64,000 nt of DNA from Pantoea sp. Mb-10 (GCF_021272205.1 NZ_JAJSDX010000001.1:186001-250000); one strand, 5' to 3'. Counted from the first letter of the stretch, positions 24,120-34,346 are shown. Translations and numbers: made by a program. The notes: generated from the sequence alone by a model not told the origin.

Positions 24120-25841
24120 ATGAAACAGACTGTGGCGGCACTGCTGGCCAAAACGCTTGAAAGTGCGGGCGTAAAGCGGATTTGGGGCGTCACCGGCGAC
24201 TCCCTCAACGGACTGAGCGACAGCCTGAATCGCATGGGCACCATTGAATGGATGCCCACGCGACATGAAGAAGTGGCGGCCTTCGCCGCAGGGGCTGAAG
24301 CGCAAATCAGCGGTGAGCTGGCGGTATGCGCCGGTTCGTGCGGTCCCGGCAACCTCCATCTGATTAACGGCTTGTTTGACTGCCACCGTAATGGCGTCCC
24401 GGTTCTGGCCATTGCCGCGCATATTCCCTCCAGCGAAATTGGCAGCGGCTATTTTCAGGAGACGCATCCGCAGGAGCTGTTCCGTGAATGCAGCCACTAT
24501 TGCGAGCTGGTGTCGAACCCGGAACAGCTGCCACAGGTGTTAGGCATCGCCATGCGTAAAGCGATTTTGAATCGCGGCGTGTCGGTGATTGTGCTGCCGG
24601 GCGACATCGCACTCAAACCCGCGCCGGAAAGTGCCAAAAGCGCATGGTATCCGCCGCAACAACCGCATGTCGTGCCGAATGCCAGCGAAATTGCCCGGCT
24701 GGCCGAAACGCTAAACAGTGCGAAAAACATTACGCTGATGTGCGGTAGCGGCTGTGCGGGCGCCCATGCTGAGGTGGTGAAGCTGGCTGAAACACTTAAG
24801 GCGCCTGTGGTGCACGCGCTGCGTGGTAAGGAACACATTGAGTATGACAACCCTTACGACGTGGGAATGACAGGGCTGATTGGCTTCTCTTCTGGCTACC
24901 AGGCCATGATGAACGCCGATACGCTGGTGCTGCTCGGGACCCAGTTTCCCTATCGCGCCTTTTACCCCGCCGACGCCACCCTGATTCAAATTGACATCAA
25001 TCCAGCCAGCCTTGGCGCGCACAGTCACGTGGACATGGCGCTGGTGGGCGATATCAAAGCCACCCTGCAAGCGCTGCTGCCGCAGCTTAATACACACGAG
25101 GATAGCCACCACCTTGATAGCGCCCTCAAGCACTATCAGTCGGCGCGTCAGGATCTGGACGCGCTGGCCACTGCCAATGATAAGCAGGCGATCCACCCCC
25201 AATATCTGGCGCAGCAGGTGAGTCACTACGCGGCGGAAGACGCGATCTTCACCTGCGACGTCGGCACGCCCACGGTATGGGCGGCGCGCTACCTCAAAAT
25301 GAACGGTAAACGCCGCCTGCTGGGCTCGTTCAACCACGGTTCCATGGCCAATGCGATGCCGCAGGCGCTGGGCGCGCAATCGCTCGATCGAAACCGTCAG
25401 GTGGTGGCGCTCTGCGGCGACGGCGGCTTCAGCATGCTGATGGGGGATTTTATTTCACTGGCGCAGCTTAAGCTGCCGGTCAAGCTGGTGATTTTCAATA
25501 ACAGCGTGCTGGGATTCGTGGCGATGGAGATGAAAGCGGGCGGCTACCTCACCGATGGCACCGATCTCAACAATCCTGACTTCGCCGCCATCGCCACCGC
25601 CTGCGGCATTAAAGGCATTCGCGTGGAAAAAGCCTCGTCGCTGAATGCCGCGTTGGAAGAGGCGTTTGCGCACGACGGGCCGGTGCTGCTGGACGTCATT
25701 ACCGCAAAAGAGGAGCTCTCCATGCCGCCGCAGATCAAGGCAGAGCAGGCAAAGGGCTTCAGCCTCTATATGCTGCGCGCCATCATGAACGGGCGCGGCG
25801 ATGAAATCGTTGAACTGGCGAAAACCAACTGGCTCAGGTAA
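24120..25841 (+). CDS. poxB: Pyruvate dehydrogenase (quinone), pyruvate oxidase
   Basis: This 573-aa peripheral membrane flavoprotein (E. coli 572 aa) oxidatively decarboxylates pyruvate to acetate and CO2 and passes electrons to ubiquinone. It uses TPP and FAD. The N-terminal TPP domain has [14 protein letters not shown]; the TPP/Mg motif is [13 protein letters not shown] to IFNN. The C-terminal amphipathic tail ([25 protein letters not shown]) binds lipid. ATG 24120 follows AGGAG by six bases and matches E. coli MKQTVAA. The E. coli gene is sigma-S dependent. Confidence 0.97.
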   Translation: MKQTVAALLAKTLESAGVKRIWGVTGDSLNGLSDSLNRMGTIEWMPTRHEEVAAFAAGAEAQISGELAVCAGSCGPGNLHLINGLFDCHRNGVPVLAIAAHIPSSEIGSGYFQETHPQELFRECSHYCELVSNPEQLPQVLGIAMRKAILNRGVSVIVLPGDIALKPAPESAKSAWYPPQQPHVVPNASEIARLAETLNSAKNITLMCGSGCAGAHAEVVKLAETLKAPVVHALRGKEHIEYDNPYDVGMTGLIGFSSGYQAMMNADTLVLLGTQFPYRAFYPADATLIQIDINPASLGAHSHVDMALVGDIKATLQALLPQLNTHEDSHHLDSALKHYQSARQDLDALATANDKQAIHPQYLAQQVSHYAAEDAIFTCDVGTPTVWAARYLKMNGKRRLLGSFNHGSMANAMPQALGAQSLDRNRQVVALCGDGGFSMLMGDFISLAQLKLPVKLVIFNNSVLGFVAMEMKAGGYLTDGTDLNNPDFAAIATACGIKGIRVEKASSLNAALEEAFAHDGPVLLDVITAKEELSMPPQIKAEQAKGFSLYMLRAIMNGRGDEIVELAKTNWLR

Positions 25842-25871
25842 AACGGTTAACCCCACTGTATTGATAACAAG

Positions 25872-25896
25872 GCGGGCGCTAAGCCCGCTTTTTTTA
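25872..25896 (+). terminator. Terminator between poxB and ltaE
   Basis: A 6-bp GC stem (GCGGGC/GCCCGC) with a 5-nt loop is followed by eight T; ltaE starts 16 bp later, so ltaE may depend on read-through or on a promoter overlapping the hairpin. Confidence 0.8.
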
Positions 25897-25911
25897 TTTC
25901 AGGAGAGCGCC

Positions 25912-26916
25912 GTGATCGATTTACGCAGTGATACCGTAACCCGCCCCAGTGCCGCCATGCTCGATGCGATGATGACCGCCGAAACGGGCGATGATGTCTA
26001 TCGCGATGACCCTACCGTTCAGGCGCTGGAAGCCGAAGCAGCGCGCTTAAGCGGTAAAGCCGCCGCCCTGTTCTTCCCAACCGGCACCCAGGCAAACCTG
26101 GTGGCCTTGCTCAGCCACTGCCAGCGCGGCGACGAATATATCGTGGGTCAGCAGGCGCACAATTATAAATACGAGGCCGGCGGCGCCGCCGTGCTGGGCA
26201 GTATTCAGCCGCAGCCGATTACGCATGCCGAGGATGGCTCTCTGCCGTTGCACGATATTATCGCGGCCATCAAGCCCGATGATATCCACTTCGCCCGCAC
26301 CCGTTTGCTGAGCCTGGAGAACACGCACCACGGCAAGGTGCTGCCGCTGAGCTACCTTGAACAGGCATGGCAGCTCACCCGCACGCACAATCTGGCATTG
26401 CACATAGACGGCGCGCGTATTTTCAATGCGGTGGTGGCACAAAAAATCGCCCTTATCGATATCACTCGCTACTGTGACACCCTCACTATCTGCCTGTCGA
26501 AAGGGCTCGGCACGCCGGTGGGTTCACTGCTGTGCGGGGATAGCGCCTACATCGACACCGCGCGCCGCTGGCGCAAAATGACCGGCGGTGGCATGCGCCA
26601 GGCCGGGATTCTGGCTGCGGCAGGTTTGTATGCGCTGCAGCACAATGTTGCCCGCTTGCAGGAGGATCACGATAACGCCGCCTGGCTTGGCGAGCAGCTG
26701 AGCGCGGCGGGCATTGCGGTGATGAATCAGCACACCAATATGCTGTTCGTGAAGGTGCCGGATGCGCAGGTCAGCGCGTTAAAAGCCTGGATGGCCGAGG
26801 GCGGCTTTGCCCTGAGCGTGGGGCTGGTGACGCGCATTGTCACCCATTTGGACGTGAATCGCGCCGATTTAGCGCAGTTTGTTGCCCACTGGCAGGCCTT
26901 TCTGCGGCAGCGCTAA
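25912..26916 (+). CDS. ltaE: Low-specificity L-threonine aldolase
   Basis: This 334-aa PLP enzyme splits L-threonine and L-allo-threonine to glycine and acetaldehyde. The PLP lysine is in LSKGLGTPVGSL. The IDLRSDTVTRP start matches E. coli LtaE (333 aa). It begins with GTG at 25912, with AGGAG six bases upstream; the frame is open further upstream through the terminator, which argues for the internal GTG. It ends 12 bp from the convergent amiD. Confidence 0.96.
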   Translation: MIDLRSDTVTRPSAAMLDAMMTAETGDDVYRDDPTVQALEAEAARLSGKAAALFFPTGTQANLVALLSHCQRGDEYIVGQQAHNYKYEAGGAAVLGSIQPQPITHAEDGSLPLHDIIAAIKPDDIHFARTRLLSLENTHHGKVLPLSYLEQAWQLTRTHNLALHIDGARIFNAVVAQKIALIDITRYCDTLTICLSKGLGTPVGSLLCGDSAYIDTARRWRKMTGGGMRQAGILAAAGLYALQHNVARLQEDHDNAAWLGEQLSAAGIAVMNQHTNMLFVKVPDAQVSALKAWMAEGGFALSVGLVTRIVTHLDVNRADLAQFVAHWQAFLRQR

Positions 26917-26928
26917 CGCAGTGAGGCG

Positions 26929-27753
26929 CTACTGCGCCGCACCGTATTTCGCCACCAATGCGCGGGCTATCGCCAGCGTTTCTGCGTCGGCGATGCCCCG
27001 ATAATCGCGCGCACGGAAATGCATCTGAAACGCCGCGATTAGCCTGCGCTGCATTGCGGGCGTGGTGGCTGCCGCCGCGTCGTATCCATAGCGCGCCAGC
27101 ATGTCCAGCAGCTCACCTTGGTCCACAGGCGCACTGGCCGCGCGACCGTGCAGATACGCCTGCACCGTACGGGCGTCGGGCCACGCCCCCAACCCGCGCG
27201 CCGCCAGCTGCGACCAGGGAAACCCGGGGCCCGGGTCCTGTTTGCGCTGTGGCGCAATATCGCTATGGCCAACGATATTTTCTGGCGCGATACCGTATCG
27301 CTGGCGGATATCCAGCAGCAGCGCCTCCAGCACCCGAATCTGGGCGTCAGTAAACGGTTCCCAGCGAAGCCCGGTAAGCGTGCGGCGATAGCCGCGATTC
27401 ACAATTTCAATGCCGATCGAGGTATCGTTGATGCGCGTCGCCCCACGCCAGAAGCTGGGGCCGGCATGCCACGCCAGCTGGCTTTCAGGCACCAATTGCC
27501 AAATCACCCCTTCTCCTCGCCGCTGTACCGGCTGCTGCGGGATCACGTAGTGGGCGCTGACCTCACGATCGGTCAGCGTCGCCAGCGACGCGGGCAGGTC
27601 TTCCGCCGTGTAGTGAATCACCACCACTTTTACGCGCGGGCGTGCCCCCTGTGCCGGATGCGCCGTATCCACCCAGTAACCCGGGCGCGGCTCAAGGGTG
27701 CTCTGACAGGCGCTCAGTAGCAGCGCCAGTATCACAACCGCTGCGGCGCGCAT
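26929..27753 (-). CDS. amiD: N-acetylmuramoyl-L-alanine amidase AmiD (lipoprotein)
   Basis: This 274-aa outer-membrane lipoprotein has a lipobox (LLSAC, acylated Cys16). The Zn amidase_2 domain has ligand His47 in VVIHYTAEDL and the HSDIAPQRKQDPGP motif near residue 150-160. A peptidoglycan-binding-like region follows (residues about 195-270). AmiD cleaves the amide between muramic acid and the peptide, including anhydro-muropeptides. Its ATG overlaps the ybjQ stop (TGATG), so the two are translationally coupled. Confidence 0.95.
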   Translation of the reverse strand: MRAAAVVILALLLSACQSTLEPRPGYWVDTAHPAQGARPRVKVVVIHYTAEDLPASLATLTDREVSAHYVIPQQPVQRRGEGVIWQLVPESQLAWHAGPSFWRGATRINDTSIGIEIVNRGYRRTLTGLRWEPFTDAQIRVLEALLLDIRQRYGIAPENIVGHSDIAPQRKQDPGPGFPWSQLAARGLGAWPDARTVQAYLHGRAASAPVDQGELLDMLARYGYDAAAATTPAMQRRLIAAFQMHFRARDYRGIADAETLAIARALVAKYGAAQ

Positions 27754-28073
27754 CAGCGCACAATCACTGCGGTTCCGGTCACGCTTACCATCAGCATACT
27801 GCTGTCTTTGCCCACGGTTTCGTAGTCAATGTCGATGCCCACGACCGCATTGGCACCCAACGCCTTTGCCTGCGCTTCTAACTCTTCAAACGCAATTTGG
27901 CGCGCCTTACGCAGCTCTTTTTCATAAGCGCCAGAGCGGCCGCCCACGATATCGCGAATCCCGGCAAAAAAATCGCGGAAAATATTGGCCCCGAGAATGG
28001 CTTCGCCGGTGACAACACCGCAATACGCTTCGATGGGATGGCCTTCCAGCGTTGGGGTGGTAGAAAATTTCAT
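27753..28073 (-). CDS. ybjQ: YbjQ family protein (UPF0145)
   Basis: This 106-aa protein nearly matches E. coli YbjQ (107 aa), with [43 protein letters not shown] sequence and [16 protein letters not shown]. The family (Pfam YbjQ_1) forms pentameric toroids in known structures; the biochemical function is unknown. ATG 28073 fits the family; ten more in-frame residues lie upstream. It overlaps amiD by one base. Confidence 0.93.
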   Translation of the reverse strand: MKFSTTPTLEGHPIEAYCGVVTGEAILGANIFRDFFAGIRDIVGGRSGAYEKELRKARQIAFEELEAQAKALGANAVVGIDIDYETVGKDSSMLMVSVTGTAVIVR

Positions 28074-28181
28074 TGTCTTCTCCTGATCTGAATGCGTGAG
28101 CAACAGCGCTTACCGCCAAAAAGCGCGACTATACTCTATGCTAAAAATGGCGCTTTGCCAGTGAACAATAAGGAAATCGAG

Positions 28182-28721
28182 ATGAAAAACAACACCTTTG
28201 CGCTGCTTGTTCCCGCCGCATTACTGCTCAGCGCCTGCACCACCGTCGAGCCGGTGTTTAAAGATAATGGCCCGCGCAGCGCAGCCTGTGTGGAGGGCGG
28301 CCCCGATAGCGTCGCGCAGCAATTTTACGACCTGCGCATCCAACAGCCTACGCAGGGCCTGCCGGATAGCGCCACCTTAGCCAAGTATCGCCCTTATCTC
28401 AGCGATCATCTGTATCAAACCCTGCTTCGTGCCAGCAGCGAGCGCAAGAAGCCCGCTGATTGGCAGCAGGGCGACCTCTTCTCCAGCCTGGCGCAGGGGC
28501 CGGATGCCGCCGATGTCAGCAGCGCCTCACGCATCCCGAATCGCGACGCGCGCAATATTCCGCTGCGCGTCACGCTGAGCCGCGGTGATACCCGCTGGCA
28601 GGACGAAGTATTGATGATTCACCAAGGCAGCTGCTGGGCAGTGGACGATGTGCGTTACATGGGAAGCTGGCCGCACGCCGGTGGCGGATCGCTGAGTCAA
28701 CTGCTGGAAACCAAACAGTAA
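28182..28721 (+). CDS. ybjP: Lipoprotein YbjP
   Basis: This 179-aa predicted lipoprotein has a signal peptide ending in LLLSAC (Cys19) and a DUF3828-like domain. It shares VEGGPDSVAQQFYD, SASRIPNRDARNIPLRV and WQDEVLMI with E. coli YbjP (171 aa). Function is unknown. It is divergent from ybjQ; AAGGAAATCGAG precedes the start. A GC-rich hairpin follows. Confidence 0.92.
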   Translation: MKNNTFALLVPAALLLSACTTVEPVFKDNGPRSAACVEGGPDSVAQQFYDLRIQQPTQGLPDSATLAKYRPYLSDHLYQTLLRASSERKKPADWQQGDLFSSLAQGPDAADVSSASRIPNRDARNIPLRVTLSRGDTRWQDEVLMIHQGSCWAVDDVRYMGSWPHAGGGSLSQLLETKQ

Positions 28722-28756
28722 TCGCTGGATTTGTCGCCATCCCGATTCTTGTATTA

Positions 28757-28795
28757 GCGCGCCGCATGTTTGCGGTGGCGGCGCGCGGCGTTTTT
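28757..28795 (+). terminator. Probable terminator after ybjP
   Basis: A 9-bp stem (GCGCGCCGC/GCGGCGCGC) with a 12-nt loop is followed by GGCG and five T. Confidence 0.6.
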
Positions 28796-28878
28796 CGGGC
28801 GGCTTGAGACGTCCTTACCCCTTGTAAGCGCTGAAGCACGCGATTTTGTGCTGCGCTTTCGGGGTTTAACTGCCCTTA

Positions 28879-28917
28879 AATAAATTTTAACCCACTTCAA
28901 TTGCATAACTATTCTGG
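28879..28917 (+). promoter_or_regulatory. Paired ARG boxes before artP
   Basis: Two ArgR-type 18-bp boxes (28879-28896 and 28900-28917) match WNTGAATWWWWATTCANW at about 15 and 14 of 18 positions. They are separated by exactly 3 bp, the standard ArgR spacing. A possible promoter, TTAACC (28887-28892), 17 bp, TATTCT (28910-28915), lies inside them, so repression by occlusion is plausible. E. coli artPIQM is ArgR-regulated. Confidence 0.72.
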
Positions 28918-28961
28918 TGACGTTAAGATTTGCGGCACTAATTGCTATTCATTTTTTGCGC

Positions 28962-29690
28962 ATGAGTATTCAACTAAACGCTATTAACTGCTTTTACGGT
29001 GCCTATCAGGCGCTGTTTGATATCAATCTTGCCTGCCCGCAAGGTGAAACGCTGGTGCTGCTTGGCCCTAGCGGCGCCGGCAAAAGCTCACTCCTGCGCG
29101 TGCTAAATCTGCTGGAGATGCCGCGCGCCGGCACGCTGCAGATTGCCGGTAATGAATTTGACTTTGCCCAGGCACCGTCTGAAAGCGCCATCCGCGAACT
29201 GCGTCAAAATGTGGGCATGGTGTTTCAACAGTATCATCTGTGGCCCCACCTGACCGTGGTGCAAAACCTGATGGAAGCGCCGTGCCGCGTGCTGGGCTTA
29301 AGCAAGGCCGCCGCACGGGCACGGGCCGATGCCCTGCTGGAGCGCCTGCGCCTGACATCCTTCGCCGACCGCTTTCCGCTGCATCTGTCGGGCGGCCAGC
29401 AGCAGCGCGTCGCGATCGCACGTGCGCTGATGATGGAGCCGCAAGTGCTGCTGTTCGATGAGCCCACCGCTGCGCTCGATCCAGAAATCACCGCCCAGAT
29501 CGTCAGTATTATCCGCGAGCTCGCGCAAACCCACATTACGCAGGTCATTGTGACACACGAAGTGGAGGTGGCGCGTAAAACGGCCAGCCGCGTGGTGTAT
29601 ATGGAAAACGGCCGCATCGTTGAACAGGGCGATGCCAGCCACTTTAGCCAGCCGCAAACCGAGGCGTTTGCGCACTATCTTTCGCACTGA
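28962..29690 (+). CDS. artP: Arginine ABC transporter ATP-binding protein ArtP
   Basis: This 242-aa ATPase (same length as E. coli ArtP) powers arginine import. Walker A is [15 protein letters not shown], signature [15 protein letters not shown] and Walker [18 protein letters not shown] 28962 aligns with MSIQLN of E. coli; 15 upstream in-frame residues are not conserved. It is first gene of artPIQM, 15 bp before artI, behind paired ARG boxes. Confidence 0.97.
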   Translation: MSIQLNAINCFYGAYQALFDINLACPQGETLVLLGPSGAGKSSLLRVLNLLEMPRAGTLQIAGNEFDFAQAPSESAIRELRQNVGMVFQQYHLWPHLTVVQNLMEAPCRVLGLSKAAARARADALLERLRLTSFADRFPLHLSGGQQQRVAIARALMMEPQVLLFDEPTAALDPEITAQIVSIIRELAQTHITQVIVTHEVEVARKTASRVVYMENGRIVEQGDASHFSQPQTEAFAHYLSH

Positions 29691-29705
29691 ATCAGGATGC
29701 TCTCA

Positions 29706-30437
29706 ATGAAAAAAGTTGTACTTGCTGCACTGCTTGCCAGCCTTAGCCTGAGCGCGTCTGCCGCGCAGACGCTGCGTTTTGCTACCGAAGCATCTTATCC
29801 GCCGTTCGAGTTTGTTGATGCCAGCAACAAAATTCAGGGTTTTGACGTCGACCTCGCCAACGCGCTGTGCAAAGAGATCGACGCCACCTGCACCTTTACG
29901 AATCAAGCGTTTGATAGCCTGATTCCCAGCCTGAAATTCCGTCGTTTCGATGCGGTAATGGCCGGCATGGATATTACGCCTGAGCGTGAAAAACAGGTGC
30001 TGTTCTCCAAGCCTTATTACGATAACTCCGCCATCTTTATTGCGCAAAAAGGCAAGCTGGCCGATGTCAGCGCGCTGAAAGGCAAACGCGTCGGCGTGCA
30101 GAACGGGACTACGCATCAGAAATACCTGTCTGACAAGCACAGCGATATTACCATCGTGCCTTACGACAGCTATCAGAATGCGGTGCTGGATCTGAAAAAT
30201 GGCCGTATCGATGCGGTATTCGGCGACACGGCCGTGGTCAACGAGTGGCTGAAGCAAAACGCCAACCTCGCGGCGCTGGGTGACAAAGTCACCGACAAAG
30301 ATTACTTCGGCACCGGCCTCGGCATTGCGGTCCGTCAGGGCAATACCGAGCTGCAAGGCAAATTCAATGCCGCGCTGGATAAAATCAAAGCCAATGGCAC
30401 CTACAAAACCATCTACAACAAATGGTTTCAGCAATAA
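29706..30437 (+). CDS. artI: Periplasmic binding protein ArtI
   Basis: This 243-aa solute-binding protein of the ArtPIQM system has a signal peptide (MKKVVLAALLASLSLSASAA) and the family-3 signature GFDVDLANALCKEI. It is most similar to E. coli ArtI (243 aa). It is a paralogue of artJ 1.5 kb downstream; the two share FDSLIPSLKFRR and DYFGTGLGIAVRQGN. The exact ligand of ArtI is uncertain in E. coli. Confidence 0.95.
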   Translation: MKKVVLAALLASLSLSASAAQTLRFATEASYPPFEFVDASNKIQGFDVDLANALCKEIDATCTFTNQAFDSLIPSLKFRRFDAVMAGMDITPEREKQVLFSKPYYDNSAIFIAQKGKLADVSALKGKRVGVQNGTTHQKYLSDKHSDITIVPYDSYQNAVLDLKNGRIDAVFGDTAVVNEWLKQNANLAALGDKVTDKDYFGTGLGIAVRQGNTELQGKFNAALDKIKANGTYKTIYNKWFQQ

Positions 30438-30443
30438 TTAGCG

Positions 30444-31157
30444 ATGAATGAACTGATACCACTCGCAAGCGCCGCCGGGATCACCGTCGGCCTTGCCGTT
30501 TGTGCCCTGGTCGCCGGCCTTGCGCTGGCGATGATGTTTGCTGGCTGGGAGTCGGCGCGCCTGCGTCCGGTGGCCTGGCTCGGGACCGCACTGGTGACGC
30601 TGATTCGCGGCCTGCCGGAAATCCTGGTGGTGCTGTTTATTTATTTCGGCGCCTCGCAGCTGCTGCTGACGCTGTCAGACGGTTTCCATATCAATCTCGG
30701 GCTGGTCAATATCCCCGTACAGGTTCAGATTGAGAACTTTGATGTGAGCCCCTTTCTGTGCGGCGTGATCGCGCTGGCCATGCTCTATTCGGCTTACGCC
30801 TCGCAGACCTTGCGTGGCGCGCTGAAAGCGGTTCCCGTCGGGCAATGGGAGTCTGGCCAGGCGCTCGGCATGAAAAAGTCCGCGATCTTTTTCCGCCTGA
30901 TCCTGCCGCAGATGTGGCGTCACGCGCTGCCCGGTCTCGGCAACCAGTGGCTGGTGCTGCTGAAGGACACGGCTCTGGTGTCACTGATCAGCGTCAATGA
31001 CCTTATGCTGCAAACCAAAAGCATCGCGACGCGCACCCAAGAGCCGTTTACCTGGTATCTGGTCGCCGCGGCCATCTACTTGATTATCACGTTATTGAGC
31101 CAGGCGGTGCTGCGCCGCATTGAATTGCGCACCACCCGTTTTGAGCGGGGAGCCTGA
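30444..31157 (+). CDS. artQ: Arginine ABC transporter permease ArtQ
   Basis: This 237-aa inner-membrane permease (E. coli 238 aa) has the binding-protein-dependent transport EAA-type loop around [24 protein letters not shown]. About five helices are expected. It starts 7 bp after artI and is followed by artM after one base. Confidence 0.96.
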   Translation: MNELIPLASAAGITVGLAVCALVAGLALAMMFAGWESARLRPVAWLGTALVTLIRGLPEILVVLFIYFGASQLLLTLSDGFHINLGLVNIPVQVQIENFDVSPFLCGVIALAMLYSAYASQTLRGALKAVPVGQWESGQALGMKKSAIFFRLILPQMWRHALPGLGNQWLVLLKDTALVSLISVNDLMLQTKSIATRTQEPFTWYLVAAAIYLIITLLSQAVLRRIELRTTRFERGA

Positions 31158-31158
31158 T

Positions 31159-31827
31159 ATGCTTGGCTACTTACCTGAACTGCTAAAAGGCCTGCACACC
31201 AGCCTGACGCTGACCGTCGCCTCGCTGGCGGCCGCGCTGCTGCTGTCACTGCTCTGCACGGTTATTCTGGCGCTCAAAGTGCCCGGGTTGAATTTGTTGG
31301 TAAAAGGCTACATTACCGTCTTCACCGGCACCCCGCTGCTGGTACAGATCTTCCTGATCTATTACGGCCCTGGCCAGTTTCCCGCCATTCAAAGCGTGCC
31401 GTGGCTGTGGCATCTGCTGTCAAAGCCGTGGCTATGCGCGCTGATCGCCCTGTCGCTGAACAGCGCCGCCTACACCACGCAGCTGTTCTACGGTGCGGTT
31501 CGCGCGATTCCTGCCGGACAGTGGCAATCCTGCGCCGCGCTGGGCATGGACCGTACAGCGACGCTGCGTATTTTACTGCCCTATGCGTTTAAACGTGCCC
31601 TCTCATCGTATTCCAACGAGGTGGTACTGGTGTTCAAAAGCACATCGCTGGCCTACACCATTACGCTGATGGAGGTGATGGGACACGGTCAACTGCTCTA
31701 CGGACGCACCTATGACGTGACCGTCTATGCGGCAGCGGGCCTGATCTATCTGGTCGTTAACGGTTTACTGACGCTGATGATGCGCCTGGTTGAAAAGCGC
31801 GCGCTGGCTTTCGAACGCCGGAACTGA
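31159..31827 (+). CDS. artM: Arginine ABC transporter permease ArtM
   Basis: This 222-aa permease (E. coli length 222) pairs with ArtQ. Conserved segments include ITVFTGTPLLVQIFLIYYGPGQFP and the EAA loop GQWQSCAALGMDRTATLRILLPYAFKR. ATG 31159 lies one base after the artQ stop and matches the E. coli start; an in-frame alternative inside artQ is not conserved. It is the last gene of artPIQM. Confidence 0.96.
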   Translation: MLGYLPELLKGLHTSLTLTVASLAAALLLSLLCTVILALKVPGLNLLVKGYITVFTGTPLLVQIFLIYYGPGQFPAIQSVPWLWHLLSKPWLCALIALSLNSAAYTTQLFYGAVRAIPAGQWQSCAALGMDRTATLRILLPYAFKRALSSYSNEVVLVFKSTSLAYTITLMEVMGHGQLLYGRTYDVTVYAAAGLIYLVVNGLLTLMMRLVEKRALAFERRN

Positions 31828-31876
31828 GTCGTCGGCCGTTGGCCGGCGGCGGCATATCGATTTTAAAAGCAAAAAT

Positions 31877-31894
31877 ATTGCATATCCATTCATT
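31877..31894 (+). promoter_or_regulatory. ARG box before artJ
   Basis: The core TTGCATATCCATTCATT has an intact right half-site ATTCA and one mismatch in the left half-site. It lies 52-69 bp upstream of artJ. E. coli artJ is strongly repressed by ArgR. I see no clear second box at 3-bp spacing. Confidence 0.55.
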
Positions 31895-31945
31895 AACTGT
31901 CATGTTATAGACCACTTTTTTTAGTCTATTTACTGGAAATGTACG

Positions 31946-32677
31946 ATGAAAAAATGGATAGCTGCCGCTGCGCTGGCCTCGTTAGCAATGAATGCTTATG
32001 CAGTAGATAAGATTCGCTTCGCCGTCTCTGCCACTTACCCACCGTTTGAATCTCTCGACTACAACAACCAAATTGTGGGCTTCGATATTGACCTTGCGAA
32101 AGCCCTCTGCGCCGAGATCAAAGCGGAGTGCTCGTTCACCAATAATGCCTTTGACAGTTTGATTCCGTCGCTGAAATTCCGCCGCTACGACGCGGTTATC
32201 TCCGGCATGGATATCACGGCAGAGCGCAGCAAGCAGGTCGATTTTACCCAGCCTTACTACGCCAACTCCGCCATTGTTATTGCGCAAAAGGGACAGTTCA
32301 CGGATTTCAGTCAGCTGAAGGGCAAGCGCGTGGGCGTTGAGAACGGCACTACGCACCAGAAGTACCTGATGGAGAAGCATCCCGAAGTGATCGCGGTGGC
32401 TTACGATAGCTACCAGAACGCCATTCTCGATTTAAAAAATGGCCGCCTGAACGGCGTCTTTGGCGACAGCGCGGTGGTGAGCCAGTGGCTGAAAGCCAAT
32501 AGCGATCTCAGCAGCGTGGGCGAGCACATCACCGACCCGGACTATTTTGGCACCGGTCTTGGCATCGCCGTGCGTCAGGGCAACGCGCCCCTGCTGGCAG
32601 CGTTTAACCGTGCGCTCAGTACATTGAAAAGTAACGGCAGCTGGCAACAGATCAATCAGAAGTGGTTCCCGGAATAA
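31946..32677 (+). CDS. artJ: Arginine-binding periplasmic protein ArtJ
   Basis: This 243-aa solute-binding protein has a signal peptide (MKKWIAAAALASLAMNAYA) and family-3 signature GFDIDLAKALCAEI. E. coli ArtJ binds L-arginine and works with ArtPQM. It lies 118 bp after artM with its own ARG box, so it is probably a separate transcription unit. It is a paralogue of artI. Confidence 0.95.
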   Translation: MKKWIAAAALASLAMNAYAVDKIRFAVSATYPPFESLDYNNQIVGFDIDLAKALCAEIKAECSFTNNAFDSLIPSLKFRRYDAVISGMDITAERSKQVDFTQPYYANSAIVIAQKGQFTDFSQLKGKRVGVENGTTHQKYLMEKHPEVIAVAYDSYQNAILDLKNGRLNGVFGDSAVVSQWLKANSDLSSVGEHITDPDYFGTGLGIAVRQGNAPLLAAFNRALSTLKSNGSWQQINQKWFPE

Positions 32678-32698
32678 GCGCGAGCGCGTAGGCACCGG

Positions 32699-33832
32699 CT
32701 AAGCCGCGTGGCTGCGCGTTAACAGCGTCAGCACCTCGAAATGCGCCGTGTGCGGGAACATATCAAACAGCTGGACGCGCGTCACCGCATAGTCAGGTAG
32801 CCTGGCGATATCCTGCGCCATTGTGGCCGGATTACAGCTGGAATACAGCAGGTAATCCGGTGCCATCTCACTCAGGTAAGCGCACAGTTCAGCGCCGATG
32901 CCACGACGCGGTGGGTTGACCAGCACCAGCTGCGGCACCTGATCGCGTGACGTGGCGAACGCAGTGGAATCCAGCGCGGCAAACTGCACGTTGTTCAATC
33001 CCAGCTGCTGCGCCGACTGCCGCGCGCAGGCAATGGCTTCGGCATTGATCTCAATCCCCGTGAGCTGCATGTCCGGCGTGGCGCAGTGCAAGCCGAAACC
33101 GCCGACGCCACAAAACAGATCCCACATGCTGCTAACCGGCAGCTCAGCCACCCACGCGCGCGCGGTTGCGTAGAGCGACGCGGCCACCGCCGGGTTGGTT
33201 TGGAAAAAGCTTTGCGGCCGAATGTAGAGCGGCACCTGATTGAATCGCTCTTTCAGCGCCTGATCCTCGGTGAGCGCAATCTCCTCTTCCCCTTCCAGAA
33301 TCGCCATGTGCACCGGCTGGATATTGGCGGAGATCACTTTGAGCTGCGGTAACGGCTGCTGCAACGCCGGTAGCGCCGCGCGCAGCTGCGCCAGCTTGCG
33401 CGTGGAGCGCAGCACAAAACGCAGCATCATCTCCCCGGAGGTGCTTTCGGTTAGCAGGATAAATTTGAGCTCGCCGCGCTGACGCGCCACGTCATAGGGC
33501 GTCAGGCCGGCGCGGGCAATAAACGGCTTCAACCGATCGAACACCGGGGCGAACGTGTCGGGATAGAGTGGACACGCGCAGAGATCCACCGCCTCGCCAT
33601 CGCGGTTCACAATACCCAATACCGGGCGCTCTACGCTACCGCTCACCACCATCTTGGCTTTATTACGGAACCCCTGCTGCGCCGAGCTGACCGGCGGCCG
33701 CCAGTCGGCTACGGCGTGCGCGGCCAGCAGCTGCGCCAGCTGTGACTGCTTATCGTCCAGCTGTAGCGAGTAGGGTTTGTCCAGCCACTGACAGGAACGG
33801 CAGCGGCCAGCGTCGTAAAGCGCACAATGCAT
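32699..33832 (-). CDS. rlmC: 23S rRNA (uracil-747-C5)-methyltransferase
   Basis: This 377-aa SAM-dependent enzyme (E. coli RlmC/RumB 375 aa) makes m5U747 in 23S rRNA. The [4Fe-4S] ligands are C3, C11, C14 and C87. The SAM motif is [11 protein letters not shown] and the catalytic cysteine is in [13 protein letters not shown]. It is downstream of ybjO on the minus strand, as in the E. coli potFGHI-ybjO-rlmC cluster. Confidence 0.96.
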   Translation of the reverse strand: MHCALYDAGRCRSCQWLDKPYSLQLDDKQSQLAQLLAAHAVADWRPPVSSAQQGFRNKAKMVVSGSVERPVLGIVNRDGEAVDLCACPLYPDTFAPVFDRLKPFIARAGLTPYDVARQRGELKFILLTESTSGEMMLRFVLRSTRKLAQLRAALPALQQPLPQLKVISANIQPVHMAILEGEEEIALTEDQALKERFNQVPLYIRPQSFFQTNPAVAASLYATARAWVAELPVSSMWDLFCGVGGFGLHCATPDMQLTGIEINAEAIACARQSAQQLGLNNVQFAALDSTAFATSRDQVPQLVLVNPPRRGIGAELCAYLSEMAPDYLLYSSCNPATMAQDIARLPDYAVTRVQLFDMFPHTAHFEVLTLLTRSHAA

Positions 33833-33878
33833 GAAAGGGCCTGTTGATTAATCCGGGAAAAAACGGGGGCAGATTGTA

Positions 33879-34346
33879 TCACCGGGCACGGAAAAAAGCG
33901 CGGCTGCTGGCCGGAACAAACAGCAGCAGCAGCACCAGCGCGTCGGGCACCTTTTGCAGCAAGGTGTGATGGATAATTTGCGCGTTGGTTTCGCCGGGAA
34001 TACTGAAGATTTCCGGATAGATCCAGCCGGTTGAGGCCAGCAGCATATAAAACAGCACGACGCTCTGCGCTATCGCGTATCCCCAACGGCCGCGATTGCT
34101 GCCGCGCATCAGCGTGAACGCACAGCGCAGCTCAAACAGAAAAATCAGCTGGCTGGCGATAAAAATCAGCGTGGAGTCCCATGCCTGCGCGCTGCGGTGG
34201 ACAAAGTTTGCCAGCTCCTCGTAACCCAGTTCGTTGGCCAGCATCAGCACGCTAATGCAGCGCGTCGCCACAATCGCAATACCCGCCACGGTGACCGGCA
34301 CGGGGGCCAGCGACATCATCGCACTGTTTTTCAGGATTTCCGACAT
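33879..34346 (-). CDS. ybjO: Inner-membrane protein YbjO
   Basis: This 155-aa membrane protein has about four hydrophobic segments (IAIVATRCISVLML, LIFIASQLIFLFEL, SVVLFYMLLASTG, ALVLLLLFVPAS). Similarity to E. coli YbjO is modest but clear (HRSAQ.W..TL.F, YPE.FSIPGE, KVPD.L.L.LLFVP). Position between potI and rlmC supports the call. Function unknown. The methionine at 34346 is preferred; the frame is open to 34397. Confidence 0.85.
   Translation of the reverse strand: MSEILKNSAMMSLAPVPVTVAGIAIVATRCISVLMLANELGYEELANFVHRSAQAWDSTLIFIASQLIFLFELRCAFTLMRGSNRGRWGYAIAQSVVLFYMLLASTGWIYPEIFSIPGETNAQIIHHTLLQKVPDALVLLLLFVPASSRAFFRAR

Noticed and set aside
29697..32677. artI and artJ as a recent duplication
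   Set aside because: Both paralogues are present in E. coli with the same order, so this is the ancestral arrangement.
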